From NCBI RefSeq assembly GCF_014489845.1, contig NZ_JABURY010000018.1, positions 1 through 64,000 on the forward strand: a DNA stretch of 64,000 nucleotides, given 5' to 3'. The notes beneath the pieces were generated by a model. That model saw only the letters and a program-made list of their open reading frames with translations. It was not told where the DNA came from and did no database searches. Source of the stretch: Frischella japonica. Its GTDB lineage: Bacteria; Pseudomonadota; Gammaproteobacteria; Enterobacterales; Orbaceae. Below, in pieces: positions 17,431 to 26,357 of the stretch. Made by a program: the position numbers and the translations under genes. How positions within the stretch are numbered: the first letter of the stretch is position 1; each line of letters starts with the position of its first letter.

Positions 17431-18402
17431 ATGAAAATTAATCGTATAATTACTATCATCATGGTATTGCTTCAAAGAGAAAAAATAACTGGTAAAGAAT
17501 TAGCAGATAAATTAGATGTATCATTGCGTACTATTTACCGAGATATACAAGTTATCGAGAGAGCTGGAATACCCATTATTACCTTTCAAGGAAGTGCAGG
17601 TGGAATAAGTATTTTAAAAAATTATAAAATTAATAAAGGTCTATTCACTAAAGAAGATGTCATTGTTTTATTAAAAAGCCTTAACTTATTATCCTCACCG
17701 GTTTTAAAAGAAAGTGAAAATTTAAGAACACTCGAGAAAATAAAGAGTTTTTTATCAGAGCAAGAACTTGATGAAGTGACAAATAACTTAAATCAACTTA
17801 ATGTTGATTTATCACCTTGGTTTTCCAAACAAAATATTGATAACAAAATATCTATTATAAGACTGGCACTGAAAGAGCAACTGCTTTTATCGTTTGATTA
17901 TTTAAGTGTTAGGAATAAACAAGCCTCACGTTTAATTGAGCCATATCAACTTATTTTTAAGGAAAAAGCATGGTATTTACAAGCTTTTTGCCTAACTAAA
18001 AATGATTTTCGTGTATTTAAGTTGTCGAAAATGTCAAACATTAGAAAAACAAATACTAAATTTATTAGGCAGACAACGCCTGAAGTATTTTCTTTATTCG
18101 AAACGGATATGAAAAAAAAGATTTTTAAAATAAAATTATTAATAGATGAATCGCTTTTGGAACGTATTTTAGATTTTTGTGACGAAAAAGATATTAAGAA
18201 ATTAAATGCACAACAGTATCTCGTAAATTTTGACTTTATTGATGATGACTACAGTTATGGCATTTTACTAAGCTTAGGCCATAAATGTATTTGTTTAGAG
18301 CCTGAACGCGTACGTACAGAGATGATTGAACGTACGAAGCAATTAGCTCGCTCATATAGTGAAATTAACAAGTTATCTATATCAGATCATATGTTCAAAT
18401 GA
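17431..18402 (+). CDS. HTH-WYL domain transcriptional regulator (YafY/DeoR type)
   Basis: 323 residues. The N-terminal HTH (about 1-60) contains KITGKELADKLDVSLRTIYRDI, the HTH_11 type. A WYL-type domain spans about 140-230 (RLIEPYQLIFKEKAWYLQAFC), followed by a C-terminal WYL-associated region. WYL domains sense small ligands or nucleic acids, and these proteins act as repressors or activators. It is divergent from the VOC gene at 16924-17304, which is the most likely target. It is followed by a gene-poor, apparently decayed stretch. Confidence 0.85.
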   Translation: MKINRIITIIMVLLQREKITGKELADKLDVSLRTIYRDIQVIERAGIPIITFQGSAGGISILKNYKINKGLFTKEDVIVLLKSLNLLSSPVLKESENLRTLEKIKSFLSEQELDEVTNNLNQLNVDLSPWFSKQNIDNKISIIRLALKEQLLLSFDYLSVRNKQASRLIEPYQLIFKEKAWYLQAFCLTKNDFRVFKLSKMSNIRKTNTKFIRQTTPEVFSLFETDMKKKIFKIKLLIDESLLERILDFCDEKDIKKLNAQQYLVNFDFIDDDYSYGILLSLGHKCICLEPERVRTEMIERTKQLARSYSEINKLSISDHMFK

Positions 18403-19225
18403 TTTTATATTTATAACTTTTTAGCATAGAAAATTATAGAAAAATTAATAAATAGCTAGTATTGATAAATTGATGTCTGTAAAAGTCTATTACCTTTCAT
18501 GAAACATCATTCTAGAAAGTAGTTTAAACATCAACGATATAAAATCTGTAAATACGATTATTTATCTGTTTGATACTAAATAAAGTGATCGATATGGTAA
18601 TTGTCGAGTATGTTTAAGAATTAGTATTTTTCTTTTAAAACGTTTGAATGATAAAAGAAAATTTATAGATGAAAGAAGAAATTGTGGCGAAATCGACATA
18701 GAAGATTCTAGATGTTTTATCTTTATCACACATCAATAATGATAAAAATCATATACTAAATAAAAATAGCATTATATATGATTTAAAGAAACCGCTTAGG
18801 ATTAAACTTGCCCTTATCACTGACAGAAAATAATAAAATATGCAGAAAAAGCGATTGTCTATAGTGTAATTTAGATTAAAGCATCTAAGATTAAATCATG
18901 GTGCAAGGCTATATTTTACGTTCAAACACTAATTAGATTATCATAAGAATTTTTTAATCGTGTTTAATTATAAAAAGTTATCTTAGGTATTATAAAGTTT
19001 ATTTCGTGATGCTAAAGCTAAAAAATGAAGGATATAAAATATCAGAAATAAGGATAAGTTGTGTATCACGAAAATTAGCTTACACTGCAGGGTAGCAATT
19101 ACTTTGGAAAATCTTTTTATTTATTGAATAATTGACAAAAATAACTTCTATTGGCAGGTTAATCAATCAGCGATCATTTCCGCTGATTGATTATCTTGCA
19201 GAGCTTTTAATCTTTTATCTTTCGA
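18403..19225. other. Gene-poor, decayed intergenic region
   Basis: 823 bases with no intact gene. Short plus-strand stretches read like protein (for example KKPLRIKLALITDRK before a stop near 18,830, and LKNEGYKISEIR within 19009-19095, reminiscent of a helix-turn-helix such as a transposase N-terminus) but are too short to assign. A hairpin at 19161-19192 closes the region. Confidence 0.4.
19161..19192 (-). terminator. Hairpin downstream of the split spermidine-synthase-like genes
   Basis: A 12-bp perfect inverted repeat (AATCAATCAGCG / CGCTGATTGATT) with an 8-base loop, 33 bases after the stop of the gene at 19226. There is no long U-tract in either direction, so it is a terminator or RNA-stabilising hairpin. 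Confidence 0.5.
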
Positions 19226-19840
19226 TCAACTCTTTTCTATCTGTGCTTTTTTAAAAAATAGATAAGCAAGTATAGAAACAATAAAATTACCTATCGCAGC
19301 AAAAATGATTACCACATTCAACTCAAAATAGTTAAATAAAATAAAACCTGTTAAAGCCGCACCTATTGCTGCACCGCAAGTATTGATAGCATAAAGATGT
19401 CCGGTAGTTTGGCCAATGTTTTTCCAAAACTGCGCTATATAAGTGATTAATATTGGTAACGTAGCCCCCATTAAAACTGCAGGAACAAGGACTAATAAGA
19501 AATTAACAATCGCAACAATTAATAAATTATAGACAATAAAAATATCACCGAAAAATAAAATAAGTTGATAACTAATTAATCCAAATAACCCAATTCCAAA
19601 TTCACTAAAACAAAAAAACTCAAGTGCTTTATCAGGATATTTATCCACCACTTTCCCGCCGGCAAGTGCTCCTAAACCCAGACCCAACATAAATGCTGAT
19701 ACGATAATCGCAACTGAATCCACATCAGATCCAAAAGCCGAATAAAGTGCGCGTTGCCAAGCAACTTGGTAAGTTAAACCACTCATTCCGGAAATAAAAA
19801 ATAAAATACTTAGCAGTAGTAATCGTTTTTTGCTTAACAT
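19226..19840 (-). CDS. Six-helix membrane protein, half of a split MFS/spermidine-synthase-like system
   Basis: About 204 residues from the internal ATG (MLSKKRLLLL), preferred over the frame's upstream start at 19870 because it directly begins the first membrane helix. It has about six transmembrane helices. FFISGMSGLTYQVAWQR and FMLGLGLGALAGGKV match the N-terminal membrane half of fused MFS/spermidine-synthase proteins. The neighbouring 506-residue protein has a similar six-helix half plus the enzyme domain, so the two together probably equal one standard fusion. The stretches are consecutive on the same strand with 11 bases between them. A role in polyamine-related or other methyltransferase-fold chemistry is inference. 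Confidence 0.7.
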   Translation of the reverse strand: MLSKKRLLLLSILFFISGMSGLTYQVAWQRALYSAFGSDVDSVAIIVSAFMLGLGLGALAGGKVVDKYPDKALEFFCFSEFGIGLFGLISYQLILFFGDIFIVYNLLIVAIVNFLLVLVPAVLMGATLPILITYIAQFWKNIGQTTGHLYAINTCGAAIGAALTGFILFNYFELNVVIIFAAIGNFIVSILAYLFFKKAQIEKS

Positions 19841-19850
19841 AAAAGGTTCC

Positions 19851-21371
19851 TTATTTATTCCAAAGTCCATATTTATATTCAGTTATCATATTACTATCAG
19901 TAATGATTTCCGTATCACGATCTAAATTATAAAGTTTTTCAACTTCACCTAAGTTTAACAGTTTTGTTATTAATGTTTTTTTGTAAGCACCAGATTCACG
20001 TTGTTTGGACTCTTCACTAAATAACGGTTTACCGTCTAAAATTAACTTATTAAGATTAGCTTCAGCAACAACTTCATCAAGTTTGATCATCGAATCAGAC
20101 GCATAAATAAAACCGAGCGTCCCCCAATAAGCATATTTAAATACCGATTGTGCAGTTTTTAATGTGTCGGGTGAGCGCGTACTATTAAATGCCAAAATAC
20201 CATTAGGATTTAATGAATTTTTGACAATTTCCATCATCTCCTGCGACAAAAGATTAGTTACACCTGAACGCCAATGGTAAGTTGTATTCATAACGATTAA
20301 ATCATATTTTTTGTCACAATTTCGTTTAAGCCACCGTCGGCCATCATCAATGTAGATATTAATTTTAGGATCGTTTAATATTGGGGAAACTTCAGGATGT
20401 TGTTTAATAATGTCTAGATAACCTTTATTAATTTCAATAGCATCAATGGTTTGTAATGTTGGAAAACTTGACAAAGCGCGAGTCCATGCCCCACCACTAA
20501 CCCCAATAACCAATGCTTTTTTAGGACTAGGATGGACTGCTGCTAATAAATAAAGCCGATTTAGGTCATTTATATCATCGTCTGGATTGATACTTATAAT
20601 CCCATCATAAACATTATTACCTAGTACAATATTTTTTCTGCCTTTCTTATCATCATTAACAATATGAATTACACCATAGCGATTTTCAACATAATTATTG
20701 ACAGAGAGATTTTTAAAGGTATTTGCAAAAATATAATTAGTATGTTTATCTACTAAACCAATACAAATACTGCCAAGTATAACAACAGTTGTGACAGAAA
20801 CAGCTGTTTTTTTTATTATCATCAAACTGCCTAATGTGACACAAACCATACCGGTTATAATAAACATCGATGAAATAGAGATATAATCGAGAAGAACACC
20901 ACCAATTAATAAACTACCTAGCGTTGAACCAATTATATTAAAGAAGTAGACTTTAGAAACAGATGAACCAATTTTTCCATTAGCAATATTAGTACCTAAA
21001 TGGTGTACAATTGGAAATAAGATTGCCATTAAAGTGGCTAGGATAAATATTAAAATACAACATATGAAAAACGAAAATAGTATAGAGTTTTCTTGAAGTG
21101 TAAATTGTATTATAAATGGAATCATTATGTCAGTAAAGCCAGCAATAGTTAAGACTATTCCACCGACAAAGAAAAGATTTGAATAACGGGTACACATCAT
21201 CTTACCTCGCCCGGCCCCATAGGCAATACCTAATAGAAATAAAACCAATACCAAAGCAAAAGCAAAAGGTTGTCCACCCAAAATAAAGCTGAAGACTCTA
21301 AACCAGAGCATCTCTTGCCCTAAACTCATAAGTCCAACTAAAAGCGAAATGGACCAAGCAAAATATTTCAT
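19851..21371 (-). CDS. Membrane-anchored spermidine-synthase-like protein
   Basis: 506 residues. Residues 1-200 form about six membrane helices (VGLMSLGQEMLWFRVFSF, FLLGIAYGAG), and about 225-490 is a soluble Rossmann domain resembling spermidine synthase: SAM-site GVSGGAW, DAIEIN, and YIDDGRRWL. The catalytic region that in true synthases carries an Asp (the D(S/T)TDP type) reads VMNTTYHWRSG here, so aminopropyl transfer is doubtful. It is followed by a second six-helix membrane protein, giving an unusual split organisation. Likely inner-membrane location with the catalytic domain in the cytoplasm. Upstream 21372-22069 has no other operon gene. Confidence 0.75.
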   Translation of the reverse strand: MKYFAWSISLLVGLMSLGQEMLWFRVFSFILGGQPFAFALVLVLFLLGIAYGAGRGKMMCTRYSNLFFVGGIVLTIAGFTDIMIPFIIQFTLQENSILFSFFICCILIFILATLMAILFPIVHHLGTNIANGKIGSSVSKVYFFNIIGSTLGSLLIGGVLLDYISISSMFIITGMVCVTLGSLMIIKKTAVSVTTVVILGSICIGLVDKHTNYIFANTFKNLSVNNYVENRYGVIHIVNDDKKGRKNIVLGNNVYDGIISINPDDDINDLNRLYLLAAVHPSPKKALVIGVSGGAWTRALSSFPTLQTIDAIEINKGYLDIIKQHPEVSPILNDPKINIYIDDGRRWLKRNCDKKYDLIVMNTTYHWRSGVTNLLSQEMMEIVKNSLNPNGILAFNSTRSPDTLKTAQSVFKYAYWGTLGFIYASDSMIKLDEVVAEANLNKLILDGKPLFSEESKQRESGAYKKTLITKLLNLGEVEKLYNLDRDTEIITDSNMITEYKYGLWNK

Positions 21372-22069
21372 TATTTTTTCCTGACTTTTTTATTATTGAA
21401 TTATTGAAATTTTACATACTGTTCTACTAAAACTAAACACTTCCAATCGACGGAATTAAGTGGGTCATTAAACACCTAAATAATCACATTTACAAGACCT
21501 GTTTATAAAATATATACGCAGGTTATTAAATACCATAATAATTATTCTTTCAAATTGATTACGCCAAAGCATCCCTTTTTTGCATCTCTTTTTATTGTAG
21601 GAAATAGCGCTCTTTCAATGAAAAATACCCATGTTAAATAAATATTTAGAATCTGTATAATTGACAATCGGTTTAACGGTATTGTAAACATATGATTTAA
21701 ACTTTTTAAAATCATCAAGGCTACGCCCAATTCAGCTACGATTATAGAGCTGATAAGACGACAAATGAAAATGACTTGTGAATAAAATTCCACAATTGAA
21801 GTCAGTGCAAACTGATGACACATTATTTATGAATGGTGATAGCGTAAAATTGCTATAATTTACATTATGTGTGAATTTAATTCATGATATTATTCATAAA
21901 TTACTGCTTTATCTTGCTAATAATTAGCATTACAATCTATTCAGTTAATTAACAATATAGCTGCATTAAATATTTAGTAAATTTTTACCATCTCAATTAT
22001 GCAATTTGCGCTTTTATTCTATGATTTATCTGGATTGGCATTCATCGCTACTAATCACGCTAAAAAGTT
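21372..22069. other. Intergenic region between divergent genes
   Basis: 698 bases between the spermidine-synthase-like gene and the Bcr/CflA gene. It contains a 93-codon minus-strand frame (21542-21823) with hydrophobic stretches but no ribosome binding site or family; I do not call it a gene. The rest is AT-rich and presumably holds the two divergent promoters. Confidence 0.45.
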
Positions 22070-23287
22070 ATGAAGACGTTATTGAAAACAAACAAAACAT
22101 TCTATGATCGCATAGTTATGCTAATCCTTGCTACATTAATGGCAATGACATCATTATCGGTTGATATTTATTTACCAGCCATGCCACAAATGCAGCATGA
22201 TCTGTCAGGAAATATCGAATTAACTATAACTGGGTTTCTTATTGGCTTTTCTTTAGCACAATTAGTCTGGGGACCGATAAGTGATTGCATTGGTCGACGC
22301 AAACCACTTTTTATTGGCATAATATTGTTTATCATTGGCTCTGTGGGGTGTGCGCTTTCACAACACATTGAGCAAATCATATTTTGGCGGGTTTTTCAAG
22401 CTTTTGGTGCTTGTACTGGACCAATGATAGCTAGAGCTATCGTTCGTGATCTTTATCAAAAAAAGAAAGCGGCTCAGGTATTATCGACATTAATGATTGT
22501 CATGGCGATCGCTCCTATTGCCGGTCCATTGATTGGTGGGCAATTGATACAAATCAGTACTTGGCATAGTATCTTTTGGTTATTGACCTTGATTGGTGTC
22601 GTAATATTGTTGAGTATCTTTTTACTGCCAGAAACACATTTTCCCGAGAAACGAGTCAATCTGCAAATTAAAAACATTTTTGCCACATACTATAAGTTAT
22701 TAAGTCATCGGCAATTTATGCGCTATACATTATGTGTCACTTTCTTCTATGTGGCGGTTTATACTTTTATTGTCGATTCGCCCTTTGTCTATATCACTTT
22801 TTATGGTATTGGCGAACAATATTACGGTTGGTTATTCGCAATTAATATTGTTGGTATCATGACATTAAGTGTACTAAACCGTTATCTGGTTACCCAATAT
22901 AGTCTTAATTTTTTACTGCGTTCATCGACTATGATTGCAATGGCTGCATTAGTTATTTTAGTACTCTTATTCAATTGGCATATCGGGGGAGTTTATAGCA
23001 TCATCACCATGCTTTTCATTTTTTTTTCAATGAATGGTATCATTGCTGCATGTGCAACAGCGGCAGCGCTGGATCTGGTTCCTGAAATAGCCGGTTCAGC
23101 TTCAGCCCTGATTGGTTCTTTACAGTATGGTAGCGGGATTATTTCAACTTTACTATTGGTATGGTTTTCTAATGATTCTCCATGGGTAATGATTATTATC
23201 ATGACAATATTCATGTTTATGAGTGCTCTGATGATGCTGATACCTTTAAATCGCCAACATCATCGCCTTAACGTATCACAACTATGA
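22070..23287 (+). CDS. Bcr/CflA-family MFS drug exporter
   Basis: 405 residues with twelve predicted membrane helices. SVDIYLPAMPQMQHDL in helix 1, LAQLVWGPISDCIGRRKPLFIG (motif A) after helix 2, and RAIVRDLYQKKKAAQ are diagnostic of Bcr/CflA-type proton-driven exporters of drugs and other small molecules (for example bicyclomycin, chloramphenicol) in the inner membrane. The length is typical. It stands alone, divergent from the upstream genes and convergent with operon C. The substrate cannot be told from sequence. Confidence 0.9.
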   Translation: MKTLLKTNKTFYDRIVMLILATLMAMTSLSVDIYLPAMPQMQHDLSGNIELTITGFLIGFSLAQLVWGPISDCIGRRKPLFIGIILFIIGSVGCALSQHIEQIIFWRVFQAFGACTGPMIARAIVRDLYQKKKAAQVLSTLMIVMAIAPIAGPLIGGQLIQISTWHSIFWLLTLIGVVILLSIFLLPETHFPEKRVNLQIKNIFATYYKLLSHRQFMRYTLCVTFFYVAVYTFIVDSPFVYITFYGIGEQYYGWLFAINIVGIMTLSVLNRYLVTQYSLNFLLRSSTMIAMAALVILVLLFNWHIGGVYSIITMLFIFFSMNGIIAACATAAALDLVPEIAGSASALIGSLQYGSGIISTLLLVWFSNDSPWVMIIIMTIFMFMSALMMLIPLNRQHHRLNVSQL

Positions 23288-23594
23288 TTATTAAGGTAGA
23301 GATAAACAAGGTCTTCATCAATTGTATATGCCGTTTAACACCAATCATTACTGTCATTCGCTTAATGGCTGGTTATAGTTAAAGTTACATGAAATGAAAT
23401 TGCATTAAAACAATAAATTCATCATGATGACCTCTATCTCATCTTATAGCGATACTTAGAAAATCTTTTAAACGTTTGATTATGCCTGTAATCTTAAAAG
23501 TGAGCGAGATTGGCTTTTCAGTCAGAAAAATAGTCATCTTTTATCAAATACTATAACGTAACCTCACATTGAGACGGTAAATAAGCCAAAATAT
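23288..23594. other. Convergent intergenic spacer
   Basis: 307 bases between the Bcr/CflA gene and the end of operon C. I see no gene and no strong terminator hairpin. Confidence 0.4.
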
Positions 23595-24989
23595 TTAGAA
23601 GCTATCGGTAGTTCTAAATCCCCCACCACCTGATGAAGAGCTTGATGAAAAACCACCACCACTTGAAGATCGAGATGAGGAACTCGATGATGTTCTCCAA
23701 GACGAGCTATGTTCCTTTTTATTATTGGAAATAGACCAACCACTTCGATATTTTGTTGTTGATGAGACCGTTCTGTCTATTCGTATGCGATAAGCAATGA
23801 GTGCATGAACAATGGATTGAGGAAACACATTTTCATCGAATAAATTGTTTAAAATCTTATCAAGTCTAGACGGTGAAAGATCATATTCATAAAAGGAGCT
23901 TGGAATATTATTTTTGCTAAAAATATAAAGTACTTGGTTAAAACGGTTATAGGTATGCTCTAATCGTTGAATAGTTTGTTGCAATGCCGGGAGTCGCTCT
24001 TCAAGCTGCTGTATTTGCTTATCTGCTTTCTGAAGATTTTTCAGTAGAATATCATCTTCAGCTGATTTGGTTTGCAAGGTCAAATGCATAAGGGTGTATT
24101 GAGATTGTCGTTGTAAAAATTGCGCCAGTTGATTGGATATATCCTGAAATTGATTACTTTTACCCAATTTAGTATCATTGAAATCTTGATTGTTTTTTTC
24201 TTTTTGTTTTTTATAATGTGCTAACATCTGTTCCGTTTGTGCCAACTCACTTCTTAATTGAGGAAGGTGTAAGCTATTTTCAACGATACGTTCTTTGTTT
24301 TCTTTTGGTTCTAATGCAGCCTGATATAAGCCTTTTTTAATATCATAACGAGACTGAGACTCTTTTAGTAGTGCCTTAAGTATTTTTTGATTTTGATAAT
24401 TTTCACTAAAATTAACGCATCTCGCCGCCCAGGCATCTAACTTACGAAAAATCCCAAAACCTTTATAATTATTCTCACCAAAATTTCTTTTTAATAGATA
24501 GTTGTAACAACGGTTTTGACTATATTGAGCCAATTTTTCTGAAAATTCGTGTTGTGCTTGTTGAAAATTTATCGTTTCGTTATTAAGGTTTTCTTCTGCT
24601 TCTTTAAAGCGATTAAATAATGTTACATATTCAAGATCATTTTCTAGTTGCCTGACCTTCTGGATTGATAGTTCATCTATTCGTGCAAATAAGCTTGACA
24701 GGTTATGTTGACTATGTAGCATAAGTTGATCTAATTCTTGAGATCTCTTATTGAACATACTGAATAATTCTTGTAGTTGATTAATAAGAGATTGTATATG
24801 GGCATTATGATTATCAGGCGATTCCAATAAATAAATCGTGGCTATTTTTTGATAAATTTTCACCTGCTCATTTTTCAAGTTCAGCATTGTTTGATGAATG
24901 TTTTGCCGCTCTTTATTAGCCGAATTTAAAGAAGCCATAACATTGTTAGCTTTCAACTTAATACTATTTTCAATTTGTTTGGTCTGCAT
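23595..24989 (-). CDS. Coiled-coil protein with Ser/Gly-rich tail, third gene of operon C
   Basis: 464 residues. Residues 1-330 are long coiled-coil helices rich in Gln, Leu, Lys and Glu (QQTIQRLEHTYNRF and similar). A short conserved-looking segment (about 350-410) contains SFYEYDLSPSRLDKIL and PQSIVHALIAYRIRI. The last 50 residues form a low-complexity Ser/Gly tail (SSSSRSSSGGGFSS). Similar tails end TPM/YgcG-type proteins. It has no signal peptide. It follows the DUF6384-like gene by 3 bases in a three-gene operon, so it should be a complex partner. Function unknown. Confidence 0.7.
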   Translation of the reverse strand: MQTKQIENSIKLKANNVMASLNSANKERQNIHQTMLNLKNEQVKIYQKIATIYLLESPDNHNAHIQSLINQLQELFSMFNKRSQELDQLMLHSQHNLSSLFARIDELSIQKVRQLENDLEYVTLFNRFKEAEENLNNETINFQQAQHEFSEKLAQYSQNRCYNYLLKRNFGENNYKGFGIFRKLDAWAARCVNFSENYQNQKILKALLKESQSRYDIKKGLYQAALEPKENKERIVENSLHLPQLRSELAQTEQMLAHYKKQKEKNNQDFNDTKLGKSNQFQDISNQLAQFLQRQSQYTLMHLTLQTKSAEDDILLKNLQKADKQIQQLEERLPALQQTIQRLEHTYNRFNQVLYIFSKNNIPSSFYEYDLSPSRLDKILNNLFDENVFPQSIVHALIAYRIRIDRTVSSTTKYRSGWSISNNKKEHSSSWRTSSSSSSRSSSGGGFSSSSSSGGGGFRTTDSF

Positions 24990-24992
24990 ATT

Positions 24993-26357
24993 TTACCACT
25001 CCAAAATTCTGCCTGGTTTCACTGAACTTGGGCAAACAAAAGTCAATCGACCAATTGTTTTTTGACAAAGCAAGTTATTATCAATGTGTCCATCTTGTGC
25101 CTTATCAGCTCTTACCACGTTAAATATGTCTTGAGTAACTTGTTGACCAAACATACTGACTAATTTCATTTCACCAGTTTCGATACTTTTTACCCATATT
25201 GGCATTGCTATTCCAGACGGTAATGTTGGCGTAACAATTAAATACCAAGATTGACCATGAGTATCATCATGGGTTCGAACAATACCTGATTTATAATTTG
25301 GATTATCGACAACAATCAGATTTAACGGCGTTTGAGCAAGTTTAATATAGTAAGCTATCATCGTTTGATAATTCTCTACATTGGTGAAATTAAGTTCTTT
25401 TAAATCGGCTTTTAACGCGGTTTGTAGTGATGTAACCGGCGCCATATCAGACTCAGGTACATTAAGTCTATGCAATTGAATATTGTCTGCGCGTATTTTA
25501 TTTTTGATCGCTTCGGCGCGTTCAACTGTACTATAGAGCGTTTCTAGACGTGTAAGATCGACCGTCTTCTCACCACGATTAAGGCTATCAAGAACCGCAT
25601 CAACTGTAACTTGTAAAATTGGGTATTGCTTAGAGGCATTGATAAAAGGTTCACTCAAAATTAATTTAGCTAATTGTTGATCTGTAGCAAGTAAATTACG
25701 TAATTCCAATAATTTTGAGTTAATTTTGGCTAACTTATTGTTTACTGAAATATCGATCTGTTGAAGTTGATTAAGGGTATCTTTTTTAATAGCAGAAGAT
25801 GAATCAAATACCGGTTTAGTAAGGGGTGTAATATCGTCTTGATTAAGTGCTTCTACAATAATTGCCTTTAATTTTTTTGCCGGTACAAGCACAAAGTTAA
25901 TCGGTTGTTTATTCAGTTCAATAAACTCATTATTTAAAGCATCTAAAGATTGTTTGCTATCTTGAATATGATTATAAGTGGTATTAATATCATTTTGTAA
26001 TTGTTTTACTCGTCCAACTTTAGAAGAATGACTTACTGTACAGATAAATAAGACTATAACAACTAAAAAAACTATGATATTTCTGCTTATGTAACAGTAA
26101 ATCAATAAATCTTGAAACCATGAATGGCTAGGTGCATTAAATCGTAATCGCTTATCGAACCAAAGTTTAATTCCTTTCTCTATGGTTTCATCATTAATAG
26201 GTAAACCTTGAGTTTGATAGTAACTTTTGATATCTCGCTGTAAATTACGATGTAGTGTTTCCCGATCGAGGTGCTCAAGTAATAATTGCTGCTTTTGATA
26301 AAGTTCATCAATGATTGCCATTGCACCAAGTTGGTCACTGAGTTTAAATTCTGACAT
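24993..26357 (-). CDS. DUF6384-like membrane-anchored protein, second gene of operon C
   Basis: 454 residues. The N-terminus KLSDQLGAMAIIDELYQKQQ resembles the family I know as DUF6384. Residues 1-85 are helical; one membrane helix follows (about 93-110, IVFLVVIVLFICTVSH); then a coiled-coil/helical periplasmic or cytoplasmic stretch to about 310; and a beta-rich end (about 330-454) with NLIVVDNPNYKSGI and VCPSSVKPGRIL. This single-span layout suggests a membrane-tethered scaffold. The start codon overlaps the upstream stop by one base (TAATG), so the operon is translationally coupled. Function is not known for the family. Confidence 0.7.
   Translation of the reverse strand: MSEFKLSDQLGAMAIIDELYQKQQLLLEHLDRETLHRNLQRDIKSYYQTQGLPINDETIEKGIKLWFDKRLRFNAPSHSWFQDLLIYCYISRNIIVFLVVIVLFICTVSHSSKVGRVKQLQNDINTTYNHIQDSKQSLDALNNEFIELNKQPINFVLVPAKKLKAIIVEALNQDDITPLTKPVFDSSSAIKKDTLNQLQQIDISVNNKLAKINSKLLELRNLLATDQQLAKLILSEPFINASKQYPILQVTVDAVLDSLNRGEKTVDLTRLETLYSTVERAEAIKNKIRADNIQLHRLNVPESDMAPVTSLQTALKADLKELNFTNVENYQTMIAYYIKLAQTPLNLIVVDNPNYKSGIVRTHDDTHGQSWYLIVTPTLPSGIAMPIWVKSIETGEMKLVSMFGQQVTQDIFNVVRADKAQDGHIDNNLLCQKTIGRLTFVCPSSVKPGRILEW

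Noticed and set aside
21542-21823. 93-codon minus-strand hydrophobic frame
   Set aside because: No ribosome binding site, AT-driven hydrophobic composition and no recognisable family or operon partner.
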